Positions 42,045-50,775 of a stretch of DNA of 64,000 bases are shown here, piece after piece. Numbering within the stretch: the stretch's first letter is position 1; each line of letters starts with the position of its first letter. The position numbers and the translations under genes are program-made. Under the pieces are notes generated by a model that did no database searches, had not been told where the DNA came from, and was given only the letters and a program-made list of their open reading frames with translations. This stretch comes from Archangium gephyra (GTDB taxonomy: Bacteria; Myxococcota; Myxococcia; Myxococcales; Myxococcaceae), in assembly GCF_001027285.1 (NCBI RefSeq), contig NZ_CP011509.1:2550501-2614500 (forward strand), written 5' to 3'.

Positions 42045-43565
42045 TCATGCTTTCTGCGTCGGCGCGGCGCGAGCCCCGGTCAGCGCGCGGCGCAGCGGCG
42101 CTTCCACGAAATGCCCCACCGCCTGGCGCAGCAGGGGCATCACCGGCGTCAGTGCGTTCAGCAGCAGCCGGCGCTCGTGCTCCGACAGCCGCGCGAAGCC
42201 GTTCGCGAGCCGCTGCTCCGTCAGTACCGGATAGTTCATCCCCACCAGGTACCCGGCGGCGTGGTACGAGCGCGTCCCCTCCAGATGAAGGCCGTACAGG
42301 CGCTTTCCCCGCGGCAGTGCCCACGTCGTGATGCGGTGCACCACCTCCGGCTGGTATCGCAGGGGCGACGTGCCCACCAGGCGGAAGAGGGTGTCGCCCT
42401 CCTTCAACTGGCCCACGGCGAGCGACGGGTTCTCTTCCCGCGCGGTCTCGGGGAACACCGCCTTCCACCCCTCCGGCGTCCAGAACACATGTCCGCCGGA
42501 AAAGAAGGGCTCCGAGCCGTTGATGCCGAAGGTGCGGATGTGGTCTTGCAACTCCACGACCACCAGCTCCTCCGTCTGCACACCCACGGTCCCGTCCTTG
42601 CCCAGCACCCGGTGCCCCGGGCGGACGTATTCGATGGGGATGGTCTCGCCCGAGGCCAGGTGCACCGGTGTCCCCTCGACGAAGCAGCCGCCGCCGCTGC
42701 CGCCTACGTCCTGGTAGTTGCCCGGCGCGACGCCGGTGGTGAAGCCCAGGGACGTGGGCGTACCGTTCAGGAACGAGGCCACCGCCAGCCCGTACCCGTA
42801 CTGAGAGGGGGTGTCGACGCTCACGCATTGGGCGGCAGGCCCGCCCTGGCAGTACGTGTGCGACGAGGTTCGCGTGGTGGTCTGCACCGAGATGGCCGCG
42901 TTCACCTGCTGTAGGAAATAGCTCGAGGTGAAGAGGCTGCTCGGGACGTAGTTGTAGCTCTGCAGCCCCGTCATGATGCCCTTTCCAGGCAGGGCGCTCG
43001 TCCACGCGTTGACCACCCCCTGCACCCTCGACGCGTCCAGCCGGTTGAGCTTGTACAGCACCAGGTTCAGCCGCTGCGGCCAGTGGGGGTCCGCCGAGAT
43101 GATCTTGAGGATCTCCGTGGTGATGAAGCTCTGCTGCGAGACCTGCGCGGCGAGCTGCTGGGCCCACGACGTGGGGTTGTTGCCCAGGTAGTCCTGGAAG
43201 GTGTTGCCGCCCGCGGCGCAGTACGCGGGGAAGGCCCAGTCGTACAGCGCCCGGCTGGCGGTGATGGCGCTCGGGTTGGTGCCCGCCAGCTGCGTGCTCC
43301 AGAACGCGTTGGCCGCCTGCTCTTTGATGGCCTGCGCGAAGCCGTGCAGCGAGCTGCTGGAGATGCTGTCGCACACCAGCGCGGTGGCCACGTGGTCCAC
43401 CCAGGTGGCGTCGGCCGGGCCCACGGGCGCCGAACCGCCCGTGAAGAAGGTGGACTGCACGGAGGGCGACGCCTGGAGCTGGTTGATGAACACGTCCTGC
43501 ACGCGCTTGATCACCGGCGTGTCATTCAGGGCGTACAGGTTGTCGACGGAGAGGCTGTTGGGCAT
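42045..43565 (-). CDS. Hint-domain protein, third gene of a large-protein operon
   Basis: 506 aa. Residues 1-285 are helical with Ser/Thr/Gly-rich stretches and unknown function. A Hedgehog/intein (Hint) domain starts at Cys294 (GGCFVEGTPVHLASG) and continues through PIEYVRPGHRVLGKDG, EPFFSGGHVFWTPEGWKAVF and the closing SYHAAGYLVGMN. Hint domains self-cleave and often release C-terminal toxins. Here only about 70 residues follow, with no toxin motif. It is 23 nt downstream of the 43589 gene and is probably co-expressed with both large paralogues. Confidence 0.75.
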   Translation of the reverse strand: MPNSLSVDNLYALNDTPVIKRVQDVFINQLQASPSVQSTFFTGGSAPVGPADATWVDHVATALVCDSISSSSLHGFAQAIKEQAANAFWSTQLAGTNPSAITASRALYDWAFPAYCAAGGNTFQDYLGNNPTSWAQQLAAQVSQQSFITTEILKIISADPHWPQRLNLVLYKLNRLDASRVQGVVNAWTSALPGKGIMTGLQSYNYVPSSLFTSSYFLQQVNAAISVQTTTRTSSHTYCQGGPAAQCVSVDTPSQYGYGLAVASFLNGTPTSLGFTTGVAPGNYQDVGGSGGGCFVEGTPVHLASGETIPIEYVRPGHRVLGKDGTVGVQTEELVVVELQDHIRTFGINGSEPFFSGGHVFWTPEGWKAVFPETAREENPSLAVGQLKEGDTLFRLVGTSPLRYQPEVVHRITTWALPRGKRLYGLHLEGTRSYHAAGYLVGMNYPVLTEQRLANGFARLSEHERRLLLNALTPVMPLLRQAVGHFVEAPLRRALTGARAAPTQKA

Positions 43566-43588
43566 GGGTGGCTCCTGGTGCGCGGCGA

Positions 43589-46075
43589 TCAGCCGGCCGG
43601 GTGGAAGACGAGGCGCGGGCGTGGGGCGGACGGCAGGGGAGGGGAAGGCAGGTTGTCGACGAAGGGGATGCCGGTCTCGCGCATGAACTGGCTGGAGGGA
43701 TTCTCCGACGTGGGCGTGGGCAGGAAGGCCAGGATCAGCGAGACGATCAGCCCCACGATGGCGAACACCGCCGCGGCCAGCGCGAAGATGGCCATGCTCA
43801 GGGCCAGGTCCAGCACCAGGCAGACGGAGGTGATGGCGTTGCTCACCATGACGATGCCGTCCAGCGTGGTCTGCGTGACGGGGCGGCCCTCCTTGAGGTC
43901 GTTGACGAAGTCGATGGTGCTCAGCACGGTGAACACGGCGGAGGTGGCGATCCCCACGACCGCCACGACGCGCGCCGCGTTGTCGTAGATCCGCGCCCAG
44001 CGCGTGCCGGCCACGGCCACCGTCTTGCTCTCGGCATCGAAGAGCCCGGCGGTCTCATCCACGCCCACCCGCACCCAGTCGGCGTCCTCCACGTCCGCCG
44101 CGTCGCGGTTGATTTGCGCGAAGTCGTCCATGGCCACGTTCGACGACGCCCACTGGTTCAGCTGGTTCCATTCGTCCAGTGTCAGCTCTCCCTTCAGCAG
44201 GCCGGCCACCCGGTCCACCGCCTTGCCCGCCAGGTCCACGCACGAGGTGATCAGGCTGGCCTTCTGCGTGGGGCTCTGCTCGTTCCAGTTGACGAACGAG
44301 ACCACGACGTTGAAGAGCCCGCCGATCCAGCTGATGAGGAACAGCGTGTCGGCGGCCTTGGCCAGCGTGGGGTAGCGGGTCGCGAACGCCTCGCGCGCCT
44401 GGCCACTCTGAGCGCGGAAGTCGTCCCCGGAGGCGGCGATCAGGAAGTCGGCGAACTGCGAGGCCAGGTTGGTGAAGCCCCCGAACCCGGTGGCCGCCGT
44501 GGTCAGCGCGTCGGCGGCCGCCCGCCAGTCCGCGTCCGCACCGGCCGACGCGGCGCAGAACGCCTCCAGCGCGTCCGGCATCCACGACATCGTCACGTCC
44601 TTGTCCGACACCCGCGTCTGGAACGTGGCGTCCAGCAGCACGCGCGAGGCGATGGCCTGCGCGTACCGACTGGCGTAGCCGCCCGAGGGGTCCAGCACCT
44701 GCAGCAGGGCGGCGAAGGCGTTGGCCGAGCTCATGTCGCGCGAGGCCTTCACCCGGTTGAGCAGCAGGGTGAGCTGCGCGTTGGAGGTGACCACGGCGTA
44801 CACCTGCTCCGCCCAGCCACTCCCGGGGTCGTTCACGTAGGCTTGGAGCCGGGTGACGCATTCCAGGTATGCGGCCGAGTCCAGTTGCGTCAGCTGCAGG
44901 TTGAAGGCGCTCTCCGCGGCCAGGCCCTCGCGAAGGTAATAGTCCAGCCTGGCGCGCTGGGCGTCGTCCAGCCGCACGGAAGGGGCGCCCGCGCCCTGGA
45001 GGTTGTCCAGCGCGTTGGTCAGGTAGGCGATGGAGAAGCGGCTCGTGTACCAGTCCAGCGCCTGCCGGGCGATGGCCTCCTGGGAGGGGGAAAGCACGGG
45101 CGGCGTCTGGGCGAAGAACGTGGTCAACCACCCCTTCTCCGCGTCGCTCTGGGCCATGGCCCACTTCATGTTCTCCACGAGCAGGGTGTGGGCCCGCTCC
45201 GAAACCGACTCATCCGGCACCAACGTCAGCAGCTCGCCGAGGGATCGCCCGGCGGAGGCCGCCCCACGCTGGACCTGTTGCATCGGCGCGGCCTGGACGT
45301 GGGCCTTGGCGGCCGCGGACTGGCCCACCACGCCACCGGTCCACAGGTACGCCCCCGGCCCGGCCTGGTCCGAGCAGGTGGCGGTCACCTGCCCCGAGAA
45401 GGTCTCACCGAAATCGGAGAACACGATCTCCGCCGACAGGTACAGCCTGGCGTCGAACGTGCAGAGTACGCTGGCCAAGGACTCGCCCACGAGCTTCAGG
45501 TGCAGCTGGTCGTCCGCGTTGGGAACGCTCAGCGCCACGTAGTTGCTGACGTCCTGGTCGTTCAGGGTGATCTTGGCCGTCGGCAAGGGGCTTCCGGGCG
45601 TCTCCGTGTATCCCAGGGTCAGCGTCAGCCCGCCCGTCCACGCGTTGGTGGGCACGGACCCGGGTGAGGTGCCCGCCGGCTGCCGCGAGGTGGTGAGCCG
45701 GGTGGCGTACACGCAGTGGGGGACAACGCCGCCGAACACGTCGTAGCGCGTCTCGGTGGCCGCGGCGCCGGGCCCGGACACCGAGAGGGTTCCGCTGCAC
45801 TCCAGGCCATCGGGGCTGAAGTGCAGCAAGCCGGTCATCCGCCCGCCGGTGGGCTGCTCGTGCGCCCACCGGACCGACCGCGGGCCGAAGCGGGTCTGCG
45901 CCATGCGCTCCCCGTCCACCCACAGCCCGCCGTCCCGCAGTTCCACCGCGTCCACTCCGCCGCCGCGCCGGAAGCGCCCCTCGGCCTCGGAGTACACATG
46001 GAGGAAGTACCGCCGGCGAAGCCGCGCCAGCTCCAGGCGCGGCGTGTTGAACAGGTCGAGAGTCGTCGTGCTCAT
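43589..46075 (-). CDS. large membrane-anchored protein, paralogue of 46119
   Basis: 828 aa. The N-terminal 290 residues are beta-rich (RFRRGGGVDAVELRDGGLWV, LLHFSPDGLECSGTLSVSG). The middle 300-640 is helical. The C-terminal region has a conserved DWVRVGVDETAGLFDAES block, then hydrophobic helices at about 690-715 and 740-790. It aligns end to end with the 46119 product (for example ENMKWAMAQS and VLSTIDFVNDL). I recognise no family. The helical core and paired hydrophobic helices are compatible with a pore-forming or large secreted complex component (inference). Confidence 0.7.
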   Translation of the reverse strand: MSTTTLDLFNTPRLELARLRRRYFLHVYSEAEGRFRRGGGVDAVELRDGGLWVDGERMAQTRFGPRSVRWAHEQPTGGRMTGLLHFSPDGLECSGTLSVSGPGAAATETRYDVFGGVVPHCVYATRLTTSRQPAGTSPGSVPTNAWTGGLTLTLGYTETPGSPLPTAKITLNDQDVSNYVALSVPNADDQLHLKLVGESLASVLCTFDARLYLSAEIVFSDFGETFSGQVTATCSDQAGPGAYLWTGGVVGQSAAAKAHVQAAPMQQVQRGAASAGRSLGELLTLVPDESVSERAHTLLVENMKWAMAQSDAEKGWLTTFFAQTPPVLSPSQEAIARQALDWYTSRFSIAYLTNALDNLQGAGAPSVRLDDAQRARLDYYLREGLAAESAFNLQLTQLDSAAYLECVTRLQAYVNDPGSGWAEQVYAVVTSNAQLTLLLNRVKASRDMSSANAFAALLQVLDPSGGYASRYAQAIASRVLLDATFQTRVSDKDVTMSWMPDALEAFCAASAGADADWRAAADALTTAATGFGGFTNLASQFADFLIAASGDDFRAQSGQAREAFATRYPTLAKAADTLFLISWIGGLFNVVVSFVNWNEQSPTQKASLITSCVDLAGKAVDRVAGLLKGELTLDEWNQLNQWASSNVAMDDFAQINRDAADVEDADWVRVGVDETAGLFDAESKTVAVAGTRWARIYDNAARVVAVVGIATSAVFTVLSTIDFVNDLKEGRPVTQTTLDGIVMVSNAITSVCLVLDLALSMAIFALAAAVFAIVGLIVSLILAFLPTPTSENPSSQFMRETGIPFVDNLPSPPLPSAPRPRLVFHPAG

Positions 46076-46118
46076 CCTTCGTTCCTCCGCAATGTGTGAA
46101 CGCGATGCCCGGCCGGGC

Positions 46119-48692
46119 TCAGACCGCGACGAGGGCGGGCCTGGCGACGGCGGAGGACGAGGACGAGGACGAGGACGAGGCGCCCGGGTCCGGCGGTGGA
46201 GTCTGCGGGCCCAGTCCCTCGACGAAGGGGATCACCACGTTGTTCATGAAGTCGTCGAGCGGGTTCTTGGGCTTCACGACGAACATCGCGATGATGGCCA
46301 CGATCACGCCCACGATGGCCAGCACCGCGGCGGCCATGGCGAAGACGGTGGTGGCGACGAACAGATCCACCACCAGGCACACGGTCATCAGGATGTTGGT
46401 GGCCATCATGATGCCGTCGAAGACGTCCTTGGTGACGGGCTGCCCCGAGCGGAGGTCGTTGATGAAGTCGATGGTGCTGAGCACCGCGAACGCGGCGGAC
46501 ACCGCCACGCCGATGACGGCCACCACCTTGGCGGCCCCGGCGAAGAGGGTTTCCCAGAGCGTGCCTTCCGTCTTCACCACCCCCGTGGTGGCGTCGAACA
46601 GGGGCGAGGTCTCATCCGCGCCGACGCGCACCCAGTCCTCATCCAGGTTCGACTCGATGTCTTCCACGCCGTCCTGGCCGTTGCGCGAGTTACGCCAGGC
46701 CGTGAACTTGTTCCACCCGTCCATGCCCATGGACTTGATGCCCTGGATGAACTTGGGAACGATGTCGAGCGCCTCCACCCCCAGCGTGACAGCGGAGAGA
46801 ACCGCCTTGGCCTTGTCCTCGGGCGAGAGGTTCTTCCAGTCCTGGAAGGCCTTGACCACCATGACCACCCCCACGCACCAGCCGGCGAAGAACATCATCT
46901 GCCCCACCTTCTCGAACTTGGGGAACTTCTGGACGAAGGCGGTCTCGGCGTTCTGCGTCTTCTGAAGGAGGTTGGCGCCGTTGGCATTGACGATGGCGTC
47001 CGACATCTCCTGCGCCACCTGGGTGATGGTCATCCCCTGTTCCTGCATCATCTGCTGGATCTGCTGGGCCGCCAGCTTGGCCTCGTCGGGGATGGTGCCC
47101 GCGTGGGCCACCGTATCCAGGAACTGCTGCAGGAAGTCGGGGAGCCACTCCATCAGTTCCGAGTCGCCGCCGCCCGTGGACTGGTGGACGCTGTTGCTGA
47201 CGGTTCCGGTGAGGACGGCCTGGTAGTACTGCCGCGCCAGCGTGCCGCTGGGGTCCAGCGCGGACAACAGGGTGCTGAAGTTGTTGGCCGGCGCCATGGC
47301 GCCGTTGAGCCCCGTGGCGCCGTACACGCGGTTGATCATCAACGTCATCTGCGGGGCGCTGGTCACCACGTCGAACAGCTGCTGTGCCCAGTTGCCCTGC
47401 GTGTCCTTGAGGTACGCCTGCAGGCGCGGCTTGGCCTGGATGAAGGCCTGGAGGTAGATGCCGTTCTGCTGGGTGTTGAAGTCTTTGTCCTTGGCCAGCC
47501 CCGTCTGCAGGAAGTACTTCAGCTTCAGCTTCTGGTCGTCCGTCAGTTTGGCCGACGGAGCTCCCGCACCGTCGTAGTTGGACACGGCCCAGCCCAGGTA
47601 CGATTTGGCGAAGTCGCCCTGGTACCATGACAGGCTCTTGTTGATGAGGTCCTGCTGGCTCGGGGGGATGACCGGCGGGTTCTCGCCGAACACCATGGAG
47701 AGCCACTTGGTTTCATCACCGCTCTGACCCATCGCCCACTTCATGTTCTCGTTCAGCAGCGTGTTGGCCATTTCCGAGACGTAGCTGTCGGGAATGATGC
47801 TCATCAGCTCGGCGATGCTCAGCCCGCTGTCGTCCGCGGCCAGCACGTCGCCGGCCGTCAGGTTCAACGGCGTGAACTCGTGGGGCGCGAGGCGGGCGCG
47901 GCCATCGGCCCGGGCGGCCTGCGCCGTGCCCTTCCACAGGTACACGCCGGTGCCAGTGCTGTTGTCCGTGCACGTCGCGGTGATGGTGCCGCTGAAGGTG
48001 GGAAGCACCTGGTCGATGTCGAACTCGACGCTGCCCGTCAGGTACAGCGAGTTGTCGAAGTCGCACACCACGCTGCCGTCCAGCGCCAGCACCAGCACGG
48101 TCCGCTGCGTCTTGGCGTCGATGGACCAGCTGATGCCCGACGTGATGTCCTGCTCGTCCAGCAGCACCTTCGGAGTGGGGACGGTGTCGCCCTGGCCCTG
48201 GGTGTAGCCGATCTGCAGCACCAGCCCCGTCGCCCACCCGTCCTCGCCGAGGGTGGAGGGGTCGGTACCGGCCGGGTAGCGTCTGGTCGTGATCTGCGTG
48301 GTGTAGTTGACGGGCTGGAGGGTGGTGGCCAGGACGTGGTGCTCCGTGGCGTCCTGCGGGGTGCGGCCGCGGTAGATGACGCCATGCAGCTCCGTGCCGC
48401 CGGACATGTAGTGCAGATGGCCGCTGGTGAAGTGGTCGCGTGTCCGCTGGCTCCACGTCACCCCGTCCTTGCCAAAGTGGGGCGCGAGAACCGGCAGGTC
48501 GTCCACGTACAGCTTGCCCGCCATGAAGCGGATGGCCTTCACGCCCCCGCCGCGCTGGAACGCCGCGGCGTCCTTCGAGTAGGTGTGCACCTCGTAGACG
48601 TGGCTCATGCGCTCGGGAAACACGCTGCGCGGGGCATTGAGTTTCAGGGTGCGCTTGCCGGGCTTCGGGAGCTGAAGTCGGGGAAACGTCAT
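46119..48692 (-). CDS. large membrane-anchored protein, paralogue of 43589
   Basis: 857 aa from ATG 48692. Same plan as the 43589 product: a beta-rich N-terminus (FQRGGGVKAIRFMAGKLYVD, LHYMSGGTELHGVIYRG), a helical core, DWVRVGADETSPLFDATT, and two hydrophobic regions near 730-760 and 785-825 (VLAIVGVIVAIIAMFVV). The C-terminal tail has nine consecutive Ser encoded by a GAC/GAG hexamer microsatellite on the plus strand. First gene of the operon 46119-43589-42045. Function unknown. Confidence 0.7.
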   Translation of the reverse strand: MTFPRLQLPKPGKRTLKLNAPRSVFPERMSHVYEVHTYSKDAAAFQRGGGVKAIRFMAGKLYVDDLPVLAPHFGKDGVTWSQRTRDHFTSGHLHYMSGGTELHGVIYRGRTPQDATEHHVLATTLQPVNYTTQITTRRYPAGTDPSTLGEDGWATGLVLQIGYTQGQGDTVPTPKVLLDEQDITSGISWSIDAKTQRTVLVLALDGSVVCDFDNSLYLTGSVEFDIDQVLPTFSGTITATCTDNSTGTGVYLWKGTAQAARADGRARLAPHEFTPLNLTAGDVLAADDSGLSIAELMSIIPDSYVSEMANTLLNENMKWAMGQSGDETKWLSMVFGENPPVIPPSQQDLINKSLSWYQGDFAKSYLGWAVSNYDGAGAPSAKLTDDQKLKLKYFLQTGLAKDKDFNTQQNGIYLQAFIQAKPRLQAYLKDTQGNWAQQLFDVVTSAPQMTLMINRVYGATGLNGAMAPANNFSTLLSALDPSGTLARQYYQAVLTGTVSNSVHQSTGGGDSELMEWLPDFLQQFLDTVAHAGTIPDEAKLAAQQIQQMMQEQGMTITQVAQEMSDAIVNANGANLLQKTQNAETAFVQKFPKFEKVGQMMFFAGWCVGVVMVVKAFQDWKNLSPEDKAKAVLSAVTLGVEALDIVPKFIQGIKSMGMDGWNKFTAWRNSRNGQDGVEDIESNLDEDWVRVGADETSPLFDATTGVVKTEGTLWETLFAGAAKVVAVIGVAVSAAFAVLSTIDFINDLRSGQPVTKDVFDGIMMATNILMTVCLVVDLFVATTVFAMAAAVLAIVGVIVAIIAMFVVKPKNPLDDFMNNVVIPFVEGLGPQTPPPDPGASSSSSSSSSAVARPALVAV

Positions 48693-49032
48693 GGTGGGTG
48701 GCCTGCCTGTGAGGGGAGTGGAAAACCGGCGTTCGAGACGCCAGCCCCCCCATGTGCAAGCGGGTTGCCAACCCCGGCCCACCACCCTCACAGAGGGGCG
48801 CCCCCGAGCGAGAGGGCACCTCCCGGCCCGGAATGCGTCGGGCTTGAACGCGGGCGCGTGCGAGGGGAACGCACGCCGCTCGTCGCCAGGGGCGCTGGAC
48901 GCAGCAGCGGCCCCTCGCCCCAGGCCATGGGCGCGAGCAGGCCCAGCTTCGCACCTTCCAGAGGTACCGGGCGGTGTCTTGGGAAGTCCGACACAGGGGG
49001 CAGAGGTGGAGCCTTCTGCCTCGGGTGGACAG
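48693..49032. other. intergenic stretch without recognisable feature
   Basis: 340 nt between two minus-strand units. It should hold the promoter of the large-protein operon, but I see no clear -35/-10, REP copy or relic. Confidence 0.4.
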
Positions 49033-50775
49033 CTACTGCTCGTTGAAGCGCAACGGGAGCTGGATCGTGAGCTCGGGTTGGTTGGTATTGCGCGGGAAGA
49101 CCACGCGCTTCATCTGGCCCTCCAGGCACTTCGCCAGGCCCGGCGACACGGTGGCGGGCTCGGCCACCTTGGCGGCGCTCACGTCGCCCGAGTGAGCGAT
49201 CGTGACCAGGAGCATGACCCGGCGGTCCGCGGGAAGCTCGGTGCGGAACTGCTCTCCGCACTCGAGGATCTTCCGCGAGTTCTTCACCATGACGCGGTTG
49301 ACGTCCCTGGCGGTCAGCGGGGAGGGCATGGGGGCCGGCTTCGGCGCCGCTGGTGGTGGAGGCTCGGTCTTCTGCTCCACGGAGGGAGTGGGCGTGGGGG
49401 ACGCTGGCGTGGGAGTGGGCTCCACCTTGGGCGCCGGGCCCGGCACCGGCGCGCTCACCGCGGTGACGGGAGCGGGAGGCGCTGCCCGGGGCATGAGGTA
49501 CCAGACCGCGCCTCCACCCAACGCCAGCAGTGCCACGGCCCCGAAGGCGCCCATCGCCACGGACAGCCCCGTGCTCCGCGCGGGAGGAGGACTGGCGGGG
49601 ACGGGGACGGGGTTGGGGACGGCGGCGAGCGCGGGCCCTGTGGGGAGCCGCTGGGATTCGGGGGGGGGCGGCTCCAGGGCCTCGATGGCGGTCACCCGAA
49701 CCGACGGACGCACCAGGGTCTTCTCGGTGCCGAGCGGCTCCTCCTGCTGCGGGCTCAGCGTGTGAGCACCCAATTCGGAGAGCGAGGGAATCTTCGTCTT
49801 GCGCTCGACGTTGGCCGCGCCGAACACGCCCTGCAGGTACTGGGCGAGCTGCGACACGCCCGGGATCGACGCCGTCCCGCGCAGGAACTCCTCCAGGTCG
49901 GCGCGCATCTCGGCCGCGCTCGCGTAGCGATCCTCCCGGCGGCGCTCCAGCGCCTTCATCACGATGCGATCCAGGGCGGGAGGAACGTCGGGCCGGTGGG
50001 TGCTCGGCGGGGGGATGGGTTGATCCATCAGCGCCAGCAGCACGCCGAGCTCCGTGTCCCGCTCGAAGACGCGGCGCATGGTGAGCAGCTCATGGAAGGT
50101 GACGCCCAGCGAGAACAGATCGCTGCGGCCATCGAGCTGCTGATCGCCCCGGGCCTGCTCGGGGGACATGTAGCCCCACTTGCCCTTCAGGAACCCGGGC
50201 TGCGTCTGCGTCATCCGCGAGGAGGCCTTGGCGATCCCGAAGTCGAGCACCTTCACCGTGCCCTGGTACGTGACGAAGATGTTCGAGGGCGAGATGTCCC
50301 GGTGGACGAGCTCCAGGGGCCGCCCCTGCTCCTGATAGCCGTGGGCGAACTCCAGGCCCTCGAGCGCGGAGAGGATGATGCGGGCGGCGATCGGGATCGG
50401 CACGCCCTGGCCCTGGTATTGGGTGGCGCCGAACACCGCCTCCAGGTCCTCGCCCGCAAGGTACTCCATGCAGATGAAGTACCGGTTGTCCGCCATGCCC
50501 AGATCGGTGATCTGGACGATGTTCGGATGGTGCAGCCGCGCCGCCAGCCGCGCCTCGTCCAGGAACATCGAGACGAACTCCCGATGCTGGGTGAGGTGCT
50601 CGTGCATGCACTTGATCACCACGTCCCGCTCGAAGCCCTCGGCGCCGAGCTGCTTGGCGAGAAAGATCTCCGCCATGCCGCCCTCGGCGAGCTTGCGGAT
50701 GAGCACGTACTTGCCGAAGCGGCGCGAGGGCATGGCCGGCCAGGACAGGGGAATCATGGGTTGGGTCGCTGTCAT
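49033..50775 (-). CDS. Ser/Thr protein kinase with TM segment and TonB-like C-terminus
   Basis: 580-aa Hanks-type kinase. The kinase domain covers residues 20-290: glycine loop KLAEGGMAEIFLA, catalytic Lys in DVVIKCMHE, HRDISPSN (HRDxxxxN), DFGIAK and MSPEQARG. A Pro-rich linker with one transmembrane helix (about residues 412-432, GAFGAVALLALGGGAVWYL) follows. The external C-terminal domain is AgmX/TonB-like (VMVKNSRKILECGEQFRTEL). Start overlaps the FecR gene stop by 4 nt. It could sense envelope state and phosphorylate cytoplasmic targets. Confidence 0.92.
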   Translation of the reverse strand: MTATQPMIPLSWPAMPSRRFGKYVLIRKLAEGGMAEIFLAKQLGAEGFERDVVIKCMHEHLTQHREFVSMFLDEARLAARLHHPNIVQITDLGMADNRYFICMEYLAGEDLEAVFGATQYQGQGVPIPIAARIILSALEGLEFAHGYQEQGRPLELVHRDISPSNIFVTYQGTVKVLDFGIAKASSRMTQTQPGFLKGKWGYMSPEQARGDQQLDGRSDLFSLGVTFHELLTMRRVFERDTELGVLLALMDQPIPPPSTHRPDVPPALDRIVMKALERRREDRYASAAEMRADLEEFLRGTASIPGVSQLAQYLQGVFGAANVERKTKIPSLSELGAHTLSPQQEEPLGTEKTLVRPSVRVTAIEALEPPPPESQRLPTGPALAAVPNPVPVPASPPPARSTGLSVAMGAFGAVALLALGGGAVWYLMPRAAPPAPVTAVSAPVPGPAPKVEPTPTPASPTPTPSVEQKTEPPPPAAPKPAPMPSPLTARDVNRVMVKNSRKILECGEQFRTELPADRRVMLLVTIAHSGDVSAAKVAEPATVSPGLAKCLEGQMKRVVFPRNTNQPELTIQLPLRFNEQ

